Positions 13,801 through 23,006 of a DNA stretch of 64,000 nucleotides are shown piece after piece. Each line of letters begins with the position of its first letter. Within the stretch, counting starts at the first letter, position 1. The stretch is taken from positions 9,442,783-9,506,782 of the forward strand of contig NC_062980.1 of assembly GCF_023078275.1 (NCBI RefSeq), read 5' to 3'. The position numbers and the translations under genes are program-made. The notes beneath the pieces were generated by a model. That model was not told the origin of the DNA, ran no database searches, and worked only from the letters and a program-made list of their open reading frames with translations. This DNA is from Leguminivora glycinivorella (taxonomy: Eukaryota > Arthropoda > Insecta > Lepidoptera > Tortricidae).

Positions 13801-16800
13801 AGCGTGCGTATACTATGCAGGGTCGACTCAGGACACGTGTATGAGCTTCAATTGTTTGACATGCACGCAGGCCCGGCCCTCTGTACGCCCGATAAGAGCG
13901 TGCACTCAAGATTATTTATTCTTAAGGTTTAAGAGCCCATTTAGACGGCACAAGAGCTCGTTTTATTACATAGCGGTATTTGATGGCTGTGCAAAATTTA
14001 TGTAACCTAAACAGCCCGCAGTGTAACTAAAATCGCACGGGAGTTCGCACGCCATCTGAATCAGGCCTAACTCCTCAAGAAACTTGTAAATTTTGCTTAC
14101 ATTTTTAAGGACAACGCTATTTGCTAGATTCATCTCTCATTCTGTAGTATTGCTGTGTCCCTAGTTACGTAAGACTTACAAGTTTATCTGGCATAATAGT
14201 TACATCTACCTACTCATTTATTTGACTATTGTGTTGCTGATGACTCTTAGTAAATATGTCACCTTTATTATTCTCAACTGGCATGAATACAAGTAACAAG
14301 TTTGTGTTGCATATGCGTCAGTTTGTCTATTGATATCGCTATATTATAATTCTTATAAAGGTAATTGCAGAAATTGTTTACAATACCATGCTTATGGAAT
14401 CCTCGGTTGTGTAAAAGATGTGCCGTGAATACAAACTACTCATTATATCTCGTATGAGGTTATATGGATGCAAGGATTGACGTATTTTTGTGTTTATTTA
14501 TTTCCTTATTAAGAGACTTCGTGTCCTCAAATGATAGTGATATAAAAACGAGTCATGTCATTAATAAATACGACAATTGATGCTGTAAAGGGAGTTACTA
14601 AATTGGAAATAGTCTTTGTTTCGACCGCTATAGCTTGGTGGACCTACATTTTAGTATTTACGGAAAACTAACTCCTACGTATCTGCTCCTAGTCTTGTTT
14701 GGATAGAAAAATAATAACAGCTTTAAGCGATTAATGTGTTTTTGTAGTATTATGAAAATATGGATGTCAATTAACCATGTGAACTAGTGGGTGTATTTAC
14801 GGAAGAACCTTCGAAGTACAATGATGGTGTGTTTCCCACGAAACCTATGTTTTGTATCGCTTGACATGCGCTGAGTCTTCACTTCGATAAACTATTAATG
14901 TAACAATAAAAAACTATTGCTATGTCATTACATGTCAAAATGATTTCCGAAAATGTAATTTAATGTAAACAATTTTTGTTTGGATACTAAATAATCCCTT
15001 AACATAAACTTTAAATCGTTATTACAAAACATATGTGAGTGTGTTTAGTAAAACGTCCCACTTTGTCGGTTACCGTTAAGGCGAGATTTACTTGTATCTT
15101 TATATGAAAAACTGACAAAGCGGCTTTATAGCAATCGGCAAAGTGGGACGTTTTCCAATGCACACTCACATATTTGCCTTATACAAGATAATTGAAGAGC
15201 GTGCATTCGAGACATTGTTAACCAAATACCACAATGAAACGAAAATCGCATACAAGTTCTAGAACTATTTGTGGCTAGGATATTAATTATTAAGCAACCG
15301 ACATTTTAGGCATTTTGACTGCTTGCATTTATATGCCGCATAACATTTTTCGTAACTCGTCATATCCTTAGATAACTTTTCCTTTAATTGGGTATAAGGA
15401 TGCTAAAATTCAGTTTACGTAAGCCGAAGACTCGAGTTCGGTCCCCTTCTTAGCCACCTGGACTTAGTCGCTTTTTCTTTCGTGTATGATACCTATTTCA
15501 GTTAACAAATTTGTACTCGTCAAAAACAGAACAAGTTTAAAATAGGATGGGAAACATACTTTAATTATCTTCTATTGCTATTGCAGCGCGGACGAGGTAA
15601 AGGAGCACATGTTTTTCGCGGGCATCGACTGGCAGCAGGTGTACCACCAGAAATACACCCCGCCGCTGATCCCGCCGCGCGGAGAAGTCAACGCGGCTGA
15701 TGCGTTCGATATTGGCAGCTTCGATGAAGAGGACACTAAGGGAATTAAGGTAGGTGTCCTACATTTGTGCTAGTTTCAATTAAAAAAAAATATTACTTTG
15801 GTCATTAAAGCGCTACACCCAATTATAACCAATAATGCGGTACGTTTTGATAGAAACAGTTACATTTTATGGATGCTTAAGGCATTGCTTTTGAAACTGT
15901 TGGTCGCGCAGTTGCTGTGTAGGGATCGCAGGAGATCCAAAATTTTCAATAGGGAAATCTTAGTGACACAAAATTCTACGATTATTCCACCATGAAAAGA
16001 TTGAAAAACACTATGTTATAGAAACACGGATGGAAATATGCAATCTGGCCTTTGTTCTGGGATTTATTTGTTGCGAATTGTTCCCAAAAACTAGATTTTT
16101 TTGCAAACCACAATTACCTATATCCTGTGAAATCACCAAATCAGGCTTTACCGTTACGATCGTTTGGCTACAATATAATACAACTTTCTTACTGTCAAAA
16201 CTAAAGTCCATATTCCATCAATTCCAGCTTACGGAATCAGACCAAATGCAATACAAAGATTTCCCACTGGTGATATCGGAGAGATGGCAGTCGGAAGTCG
16301 CGGAGACGGTGTTCGAGACCATCAACCAGGAGGCGGACAAGATGGAATCCAAGAAGAAGTCTAAACAGAAGCAGAAGTTTGATGCGGATGAGAAAGGTAA
16401 GCTGTCTATTGTTTACTAGACTAATAAAGAAAAGCTTGTATATCTGTGTATGTTCTAATGATGAGTATTTTTTGTGTACAGCGCCATCTCTCGGTGAATT
16501 CGCTAACTAATTTGCGCGACCTGTATAGTATGTTGGTTTTTCAAGGATAATTCTTTATAATGTTAACCGACTTCGGCAGTTTTTATTTTATTTGAAAGAA
16601 GATATTTTACGTAAAATCTCGTATTCATTTCAAGAACGATATACGGATGCAAGGGTGGGTGCATTGAAAGTACTCAGGCAACAATATATATAAACAAACC
16701 TAATACATAAGTATGTTCGTGTTACGTGCTATCATTATATATCAAAATGTAATGTATGGTTTAAAGCAATAAAGTGTACACTTTGGAATAAAGTTCAACA

Positions 16801-18518
16801 TCTTTGTACATAATACACTCCTTTTTCGATAGTAATTAAAATACTTTATGTATTATTGCATCATTAACGTAATGGCAATATCGATAAAAAATTCAATTTA
16901 ATTTGTACCTTACTCTCTGTTGTGCTCACCGATGCAGGCAGTTCCGTTTTATGGGGACATTTATGATGCCTTTAAAGCAATTGCATTGAATCACTTTAAT
17001 GGCGATGATATACTATACTATCGTAGTGGTTTTATTACAGTGGTACTCTAATTTTATTTTATCCAGTATAAAATCGATCTATAAAAAGGATTAATCAACT
17101 ACATGAATCCATAGACTAATATTTACCGATAAAAATGGATATTTATTTTTCGTTTTAATCTGGAAATATATCATCCTTTTAATAGGAGGCAACACGTACG
17201 AGTATTAAAGTAACAATATCAAACTTACATTTTAGGTACATCAAGAAATTGAATGGAATGAACAAAACTTCCATTGAGTGAATGATACTCGTATCTGTAT
17301 AGAGTCAGTTCCATTATTTTATCGGTCAATATGAAGCCTGGCGTCCACTAGGCTCGCCGAGTATCATTAATTCATTTCTTATGAAACTGCGTCCATTAGC
17401 GATGCGTTGAATCTCATTCAAATGTATGAGGACTCTATTCGACGCGGCCTGATTTCGCCTAAGTGGACACCAGCCCCTTTAGCACAACTTGCCTTGTCGC
17501 GCGCGAGTCCATACATCAAGCGCGACTTCAAGTATGGACTCGTGCGAGTTGTGCTAGAGAGTCAGGATTGATACACTCATAGGTAGATATATTAATTTAC
17601 AACTGTGCCAGATATTATGGATCTTCTAATAAATTTCGTTTACTTACGTTCCAGAATCCGACTGCATACTGCACGGCTACATAAAGAAGCTCGGTGGGCC
17701 ATTCGCCAGCGCCTGGCAAACGCGATACGCTAAGCTTTACCCGAACCGCCTCGAACTCCATCTAGAGAATAACGCCAAGCCTGAGATGATCCTCTTAGAC
17801 ACCGTCGAGGATGTATCGTCTGACTTCGTATCGGTGAAGGGCGAACAGTGCATCGTGCTTCGTACAAGGAATGATACGAAGATCGTACTTACTAATACGG
17901 TAAATATTTTATATGTTAATCTTTACTTGAATTGCTTAGAACTCCGTTTAGAGAACAGCGCCTAGCTTGAGATGATCCTTCTAGACACCGTATCTTCGGA
18001 TTTCGTGTCGGTGAAGGGTGAGCACTGAATCCGGCTTCGCACTAGGATCGATACCAAGATCGCATTTAATCATACGGTGAATACGCTATTTTATATGCCA
18101 AGCTTTATCCGAACCGCCTAGAACTCCATCTAGAAAACAGCGCCGAGCCAGAGGTGATCCTTCTAAACATCCGAGTATTTAAGATATTATCATTCGTGAT
18201 GTAGAGATATAGGGTCCTACTTATATTGGCAGATATCGGTCCCATATTCGTCGTCTCCCGTCACTTTCGAAATAGAAAGATCGAGGTGAAACGTGTTCTT
18301 TCGGTTCGCAGGACGAGATCGGGCTGAAGGAGTGGGCGCTGTCGCTGCGGTCGGCGCACAAGTGCTCGGTGGAGCTGCTGGCGTCCATGGCCAAGAAGGC
18401 GGGCAAGATCTACGGCACCGGCGGCGACAAGGAGCTCGCGCTCGCCCGCTCCGCCCCCGCGCCCGCCGCCGCGCCCGCCGCCTCGCCCGCGCCGCGCGCG
18501 CCCAACGGCAACAACTAG
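1869..18518 (+). CDS. Gprk1: G-protein-coupled receptor kinase, GRK2/3 (beta-ARK) type, 3' part of gene
   Basis: Eight exons join in phase: 1869-2034, 4608-4749, 8337-8511, 13499-13599, 15587-15749, 16228-16396, 17655-17899 and 18312-18518 (455 residues to the TAG). The product is the C-terminal two thirds of a GRK2/3 kinase. The catalytic loop reads YRDLKPAN and the metal motif is DLG, as is usual in GRKs instead of DFG. Then come GTHGYMAPE, the AGC-kinase tail with PPLIPPRGEVNAADAFDIG, and a pleckstrin-homology domain in exon 7 (starting ILHGYIKKLGG). The PH domain separates it from GRK4/5/6-type kinases, which lack one. In the family this kinase phosphorylates activated GPCRs at the plasma membrane, using the PH domain to bind G-beta-gamma and lipid. 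The RGS-homology domain and the ATP-binding lysine must be encoded upstream of the window. The tail is Ala/Pro-rich, then stops at a TAG followed by an in-frame extension. The gene symbol is by family, not by proven orthology. Confidence 0.95.
2236..2462 (+). mobile_element. tRNA-derived SINE, copy 1 (5' end eroded)
   Basis: It carries the B-box-like segment CCCGGGTTCAAATCCCGG, then the body TTTGTGTGATGAGCACAGAT, a TA-rich middle and a terminal GAGCTTACCGTGGGACTCAG. It matches copies at 4801, 40302 and 58541. The A-box half of the tRNA head is degraded. Confidence 0.8.
2884..3230 (-). pseudogene. hAT-like transposase fragment (zinc-finger N-terminal part)
   Basis: Two overlapping reading frames (2884-3114 and 2916-3230) together give pieces typical of the TTF-type zinc-finger region of hAT/ZMYM1-like transposases: PRPDLKL in one frame, then EQYEKTPW and LCGCEKSDKLFCFPCLLFG in the other, followed by WTDTGVSDLSHLS. 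A frameshift near 3100 and the missing catalytic region show it is dead. A hAT-like end (CAGAGGCGGCTCGCGG) occurs at about 2512. Identity is by motif recall. Confidence 0.6.
3424..3945. repeat. Element with ~30-bp terminal inverted repeats
   Basis: The left end CCTATATCGAGATAGAAGGA (about 3430) is matched in inverse by CTTTCTATCTTGATATAG at about 3917-3934, each next to an ACAGA/TCTGT motif. The interior is AT-rich with no reading frame. Probably a MITE nested in the older hAT remnant. Confidence 0.5.
4801..5054 (+). mobile_element. tRNA-derived SINE, copy 2 (near full length)
   Basis: Pol III style boxes are visible: A box TGGCGCAGTCGG and B box GGTTCGAATCC. The conserved body (GTGATGAGCACAGATATTTG) and tail (TGAGCTTACCGTGGGACTCA) follow, ending in a short AT-rich tract. 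The head is a tRNA relic, not a functional tRNA gene, because the body runs on and no cloverleaf is kept. Confidence 0.85.
5435..5573. repeat. Long near-perfect hairpin
   Basis: The left arm TAGGTCTAGCACATGATGGC and following bases to about 5482 are matched in inverse by 5528-5573 (ending GCCATCATGTGCTAGGCCTA). The stem is over 40 bp with a ~45-bp loop. The almost complete arm identity suggests a recent foldback element. Confidence 0.8.
5797..6101. repeat. MITE with ~80-bp inverted ends
   Basis: The left end (CTAACCCCTTATTTGCCAAG ... CATGTGCTCTGCTTACCCC) is repeated in inverse at 6030-6101 (GGGGTAGGCAGAGCACATGA ... CTTGGCAAAAAGGGG). GTATGTATGTAT and ACATACATACAT lie just inside. Confidence 0.75.
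6445..6735 (+). repeat. Interspersed repeat family B, copy 1
   Basis: About 290 bp shared with 8675-8945 and 31262-31515. Marker segments are GAGTTACTGTCAAAGTAAAA, GCGCCATCTAGCCGAGCG, GGCCACCGTACCTTTTTCT and TCTATACGGAGTTACAT. It has no coding frame and no obvious inverted ends; its class is unknown. Confidence 0.75.
8675..8945 (+). repeat. Interspersed repeat family B, copy 2
   Basis: It shares GTAAAATGTGTAATCACAGT, the CCATCTAGCCGAGCG segment and the GGCCACCGTACCTTTTTCT segment with the copy at 6445-6735. Confidence 0.75.
9578..9820 (+). repeat. Tandem duplication of a ~127-bp block
   Basis: AGAAGAACGGTTGCCAA, ATCATTTGACAACCG and CGAAATGTCATTTTCCCTAA occur in the same order in two adjacent blocks (about 9590-9690 and 9710-9815). 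Confidence 0.8.
9845..10430 (+). repeat. 56-bp minisatellite carrying TTAGG telomere-type motifs
   Basis: About ten units of 56 bp. The CTGCGA motif recurs at 9901, 9957, 10013 and so on every 56 bases up to 10405. Each unit holds GGGTTAGGTTAGGTTAG followed by AACTGCGACCATACAGAAAC. A more diverged unit continues to about 10515. Confidence 0.95.
10955..11080. repeat. Hexanucleotide microsatellite (CTATCG/CTATCC)n
   Basis: A pure 6-bp period runs from the TATCCG units on the left, through CTATCG, to CTATCC on the right. Both strands give open frames (Arg/Asp/Ser and Leu/Ser repeats) only because of the period. Confidence 0.95.
11137..11425. repeat. MITE with ~48-bp TIRs and an ACGTTTCGG...CGTGGTC core
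   Basis: Ends AAAGTCACATACAGGTCGAA and TTCGACCTGTATGTGACTTT are exact inverses, extending to ATTAATTAACATTATTTTTACC. The interior has AACGTTTCGGCCAGG and CTGGCCGTGGTCGCGG. Confidence 0.85.
12110..12395. repeat. Palindromic MITE family D, full copy
   Basis: Nearly the whole element is an inverted repeat. The left arm holds CGGGTGCCCG, CAACCTTTTAACCACCAAGA and CCTTATACTGGTCCAGAAAA; the right arm mirrors these and ends CCGGGCACCCTGTATA. A half copy lies at 24295-24416. Confidence 0.85.
13137..13278. repeat. MITE family A, copy 3
   Basis: Ends CATTTAGATGGTGTGCGA and the inner motifs CGAATGCGATTTGATATACA and AATGAAACTCGCATACGAG match the family. Confidence 0.7.
13928..14070. repeat. MITE family A, copy 4
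   Basis: Ends GAGCCCATTTAGACGGCA and GCACGCCATCTGAATCAGGC. The inner TTTGATGGCTGTGCA and CAGCCCGCAGTGTAACTAA are the inverse order of copy 1, so it is inserted in the opposite direction. Confidence 0.7.
15031..15172. repeat. MITE with ~35-bp inverted ends
   Basis: ATATGTGAGTGTG ... AAAACGTCCCACTTTG on the left is mirrored by CAAAGTGGGACGTTTT ... CACACTCACATAT on the right. Confidence 0.8.
15187..15262. repeat. MITE family A, partial copy 5
   Basis: CAAATACCACAATGAAACG and AAAATCGCATACAAGTTCTA match the right half of the family. Confidence 0.45.
17477..17562. repeat. Small hairpin in GRK intron
   Basis: TAGCACAACTTGCC ... GCGAGTCCATAC is mirrored by GTATGGACTCGTGCGAGTTG TGCTA after a short loop. 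Confidence 0.6.
17932..18085 (+). pseudogene. Decayed tandem copy of the GRK PH-domain exon (copy 1)
   Basis: The sequence follows exon 7 (17655-17899) from its middle to just past its donor: TTAGAACTCCGTTTAGAGAA, GAGATGATCCTTCTAGACAC and GTGAAGGGTGAGCACTGA align with the parent exon. It has in-frame TAG and TGA codons and a ~9-base deletion. The donor-like GTGAAT remains at its end. It lies in the intron just 3' of the parent and cannot encode the PH domain. Confidence 0.85.
18097..18176 (+). pseudogene. Decayed tandem copy of the GRK PH-domain exon (copy 2)
   Basis: GCCAAGCTTTATCCGAACCG, CTAGAACTCCATCTAGAAAA and GTGATCCTTCTAAACA match exon 7 from the TACGCTAAGCTTTACCCG segment onward. It is truncated after about 80 bases. 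It starts at an earlier point of the exon than copy 1, so the two are separate or serial duplications. Confidence 0.8.
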
Positions 18519-18593
18519 CACGAGCTTCCCGCGCCCAACAAGGGCGCGAAGATGTTCCGCCGCTCCAAGAGCGCCGCGCAGCTCATCAAGTAA
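18519..18593 (+). other. In-frame coding-like extension after the GRK TAG stop
   Basis: Directly after TAG (18516-18518, next base C) the same frame stays open for 24 codons to TAA at 18591. It encodes a basic, serine-rich end containing KMFRRSKSAAQLIK. Third positions remain strongly G/C, as in the exon before it. It could be a readthrough extension, or the original C-terminus cut off by a CAG-to-TAG change. Seen: the open frame and its composition. Inferred: its coding past or present. Confidence 0.6.
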
Positions 18594-19160
18594 GAGTCGA
18601 GCGGGACATGTCTACCCTAGCCCTAGGCGGACGGTGCCGGTGCCCGCGCCCGCCGGGCCTGTCGGATCGGTGCAGTGATCGTGTCGAACGGGTCGAAGTG
18701 ACGGACGATAAAGGAGGCTCTGTGGAACCGGTCGGGTTCGGTTTAGTATCTCGAGTCGGCGCGGTGCCGCTCGTGTGATAGTCGTCCTCGTGTTAGTGCC
18801 GTAGCGGGCCGACGCCGGCCGTAGCCGCTTCGGGGCCGCCGATCGCTAAACGGCCGTTCGCAATTTTACTACCGTACGAATTATTGTGATAGGACCGATC
18901 GAATTGTGTAAACTTTACGTTCGCCCGCGTTGATTTTCGATCGTGGACGGCGGCGACTTTTGTAATCGTTTGCACCGATTGAATTTTGTAATTATTAATG
19001 TAACATTCTGAATGTTGTATTTAACTCGGTAGGACGTAATGTAAAAAAATATAACTTATAAATCGAGTAGGTAGTATTAGTGGTGCCCGCGTAATATATG
19101 TGTTTGTGCGATAGGTCGAATCGAAAATTATAAGTAATAAAATGAAATGTAACTTAAACG
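18594..19160 (+). other. Probable GRK 3' untranslated region
   Basis: No coding frame of note follows. A possible polyadenylation hexamer AATAAA occurs at 19136-19141; the true transcript end is not determinable here. Confidence 0.45.
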
Positions 19161-22149
19161 TCGGCTCGGGTCTCGACGTTAGAACGTCGACCGCTTCGAT
19201 GCCGACCGAGTTGTTCGTTGTGCGTAATTATTAGAAGCTTCGACTTAATCAATTTGTATTCTACTAGAAATTTCAGCACTTTGGTTATGCCTCTTGACTA
19301 TTGCACACGAATAATAATTGTTACGACCCTTATTTTGTATTGTCTCGCTCTCTCATAATATTGTTCCTCCTTAGTTTACGGTAACGAAACGTTAAAGATA
19401 AAATAACATACAATACGACTTGTCGGTACTTAAACACTGCTTTTCTCTAAACTCTTCAGATGTTATGTATTCATTTTCAGTGTTATTGATAGTAATAGAA
19501 AAATGTAAGTAGGATCTAAAAGTCTTTTTTCATGTAATATTTAGAGGCAATACTTTTCTAACAACATTTAGGTGTGGTGATTAATAAGTTAACAATAGTT
19601 GTAAAGGCTAAAATATCGCAAACCGTTTAGGAAAAATTGAAGCATATTTTATGTCCATCATTTTATGTGGGGATTCATTTATTTATTTTCGTACTCACAA
19701 ATTGGCTTTGCCGCTGTGCGTCGTATATGTTGGTTATTGACAATGCAATTATGTGTATAACCTTGTTTATTAAACATTCTTCGTCTGATGCAGATTTAGA
19801 CAACCCTTAAAACAGTCTACTAGCCAATCTTATGATTATGAATGTTATGAACTTTGTACTATCTTTATATTTCGACCAGCAGCTTTCAAAGTGAAATGTG
19901 TTCACATATCTTTAGAGCAAAATGTGTTATTTTTGTGTATTCTTTCTGAAGCCCCTGGTTGGGTATAATGTTTTGTATAGACTGCTTACATTCTCAAACT
20001 TAAAATAGTAATGTTTTTCGCCGTTATTTTCAAAGGTGCGAAGCGCGTCAATCAACATTATAGTAACGTCCAAAGTTGAGAACGTAAACATTCGATATTT
20101 CAATTATCTGCTGTGCCTTTAGTTGTGTTGGTCATGTAAATCGTTTTCTAGTAAATAAAAAAAAAAATTGCATAAACACTTGGAGAATTAGCATAGTATG
20201 ACTAGTTGTAAACTAGTTAGGTCACCCTCGAGTTCATAGGTTTTAGACAGTCCAATTTAAAAGCAATAAACATGGATCACTATTTTGATATTACAATAAC
20301 GTTTTTTACGTTTCTAATATCTGAAGTATAATCTGTAATTTAAGGAATCGGAACATTTTAAAGTTTTAAGTCGATTTTAATATTTGTAAGCATCCAAACT
20401 CATTGACCTGGGTAGAACACGTACTTTGTCACATAGACTGTGGGATACCTATTCTATGTGACTTCTTTAATACAAGTTCGAATGGCACAAATACAGTGGC
20501 TACCAATATCAGTGAGTTTGCACATCCTATATTTGTTATATAAGTTTTAAATTTCTTTTTATATACAATTAACTGTAAATAGAATAATGGTAGGCTCAGA
20601 GTAATTACACAAGAAGTATAATATGCCACGGGGCTCGCATTACGCGACATTAGCTAGAAGTCGAGGTAAGAACTAGTGTGTCGTGCCCCTTCTTCACTAA
20701 GTAGAATATCGTATTGAGCTTAGAATATCTAATAAGATATAAAACTATGTAGATGCTAGTCAATTGGATTTTATGGAACTGTTATAATCAATTTAATTAA
20801 AGAAGTTATTATGTACGTAAACATTACATATTTAATAATATTTATAGTTATTGTAACAGTTTGTGCAGTATTATAGGTTAGTTGTTTTGATTGTAAAAAT
20901 CTTACCTCTTGTGATAGGTTTCATAACATGGGCACATATTTTAAATTCGCAACAAAGTTTTATGTGAGTTTATATGCATTATTAATTTTATGTATACGAT
21001 TAATTGAAACATAAACCATGATGTCTAGTGGTGCTATTATTTTACAACTAATATACCACAGTATAAGGAAGGTATTTCAGAACCAGTAATCTAACTTCGA
21101 ACAATTTATAATTCTCGTTCTGATTGAAAATCTCGAACACATTTGTCCCCGCGCCCCTTTTAAAAACTAGCTTAAAATCGACCAGGTTGTCACTTGTTTT
21201 TACCAGAGATCTGTTCCTTGTCTTCAACTGAAAGTTACAAGTTATAAACGGAAGTCTTTTCATTTTGTTATTAGACAGCTACTACCATTTGTAATTTTTA
21301 ATTTCGAGAAATAAGCCATTTTTTTGTTCAAAATTTGATTACTCGGTATACATTTATGTACACTGATTATTATACAGACAAATAAGGCTGAGACTATAGT
21401 AGCGATAACTGTTCGAAATCAGCATGAAATAAAGTCAAAGGCCAAAATATGTATGTTTATTCAACATTCCGGTTTGCCAAATTAGTTTGTAAACGTAGAT
21501 TCTTTTTTAATGCATTTAAGATTTTTTATTCGTTTTTCACTCTGAAAATAGGTAATGAAGTAGTTTAGGCGACAGATTTGTAAATTTAGACGACAAGGCT
21601 AGATCTGCATCAGGCGATGTGTTATATACCTCTGTTAGAAATATTTTTATTGTGACCTACATTATGTGTAGTAAATTGTTTATTTAATCAATCGGGCGTT
21701 TTTATTTATTACAAGATGTACGTGTATTCACAATGCTGAAGTTACATGCTTTAGTTGTATGTACCTATATGAATAGGTATGGAAACTGCAATGACACTCT
21801 TGTCATAAGAGTACGATTCAAAATGATGAACCTTTCTTCTGTTTAGCTAATGGAAAAGCGACATTCCTCTGACCATTTTGACTGTGGATGAAGCAGACAC
21901 CTTAAAAGGAATGTAAGTATAGATTATGCTCTACTTGAAAAGGTTTTCACTGGGGCAGATAATCTTAGCGCACGGTTTCATTTTCCAATATACCACTAAC
22001 TGTTAAATCGTGCATAATATAGCATAGAGATATATCTCTAACTTATTAAAATGGAGAGTGCTCCGATGAATTAATCAGATTAATCCCTGCCCCTTCTTTC
22101 CGCCATCCCACAACATTTCCATCTCCAACACTTATGGCTGGCAATCTTA
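19161..22149. other. AT-rich stretch without recognisable gene
   Basis: No exon-like frame with splice borders and no clear repeat was found. It may include more GRK 3'UTR: several AATAAA motifs occur, for example near 20153. Confidence 0.5.
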
Positions 22150-22395
22150 AACTGTGCGTTTTTCAAGAAACTTCCAGCCTCGCACAGCTGAACTGTCACC
22201 GGCGGTATATCTGGACGTGATCTGGACTAATACGACTAGGGGAATCCATCTTAAAGGCCGGAAACGGACCCCCCAACCATTCAGGTGTTTCGGATATACA
22301 TATTATGATCGCTTACCATCAGACTTGCATCAGACGAACTGTCTGCTGTATGTTTGCCTCCTATTGCATAAAAAAATTTGTGAACGCCGCCGCAC
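22150..22395 (+). mobile_element. 3' remnant of a non-LTR retrotransposon (probable)
   Basis: The end TCGCTTACCATCAGACTTGC ... GTTTGCCTCCTATTGCATAA followed by AAAAAA looks like the 3' UTR and A-tail of a lepidopteran LINE or a SINE using it. No coding part is left. Class by recall only. Confidence 0.4.
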
Positions 22396-22554
22396 AAGCA
22401 TTCTAACCAGCCTCTAAGTCACCTACAAAACAAAGAAACAACAACAACGGTATATGCAAGAAAGAGATGCAGATATTTGCCACTCACTATTGCCTATAGT
22501 TGCGTCTCAAAACTTGCAGCAATAGGGAACTTGACTAGTTAAAATAATATATTT

Positions 22555-22775
22555 TACACCATGCACGAAATAGAGCATCAGATAATTATAAGAAAAACAT
22601 GGACAGAAGTTATTTTTAAATCTAATTTCTATTTAATAAGTCAGGTAGAAATATATAAAGTAACTGAGTTGACCGTGACGTCACTCGATATGATTTCATA
22701 TAAATTACATATAATCAAGTCATTCAAATTCGTTTTGACAGTTCTTAAAAAGAAGCTAATTTGACTAGGAGGCAA
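22555..22775 (+). repeat. Interspersed repeat family E, copy 1
   Basis: The sequence from CACGAAATAGAGCATCA to TTTTGACAGTTCTTAAAAAG and CTAATTTGACTAGGAGGCAA recurs in inverse at 28290-28650. The two copies flank the MBOAT7-like gene. Confidence 0.7.
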
Positions 22776-23006
22776 GTAGCCTATAACCCCTATAACTTTC
22801 AGTTGTAAAATGCAACTGTAAGTTCATGCTCCAAGTGCAAGCACCATTGATACATTAAAAGACAAACTCTACTTGAACCTATTACAATGACCAAACTCCT
22901 TGCTGACTCATGAATACAATGGATCAACAAAATTGACAAGTACCAGTCAAAACATTTTATATTTACAATAAATGGATAAATTACGGATAGTATAGTTGAG
23001 ATAGTT

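Noticed and set aside
18261..18778. Ala/Arg/Gly-rich alternative frames over the last GRK exon
   Set aside because: They arise from the GC-rich exon read in other frames. The GRK frame is supported by splice phases and homology.
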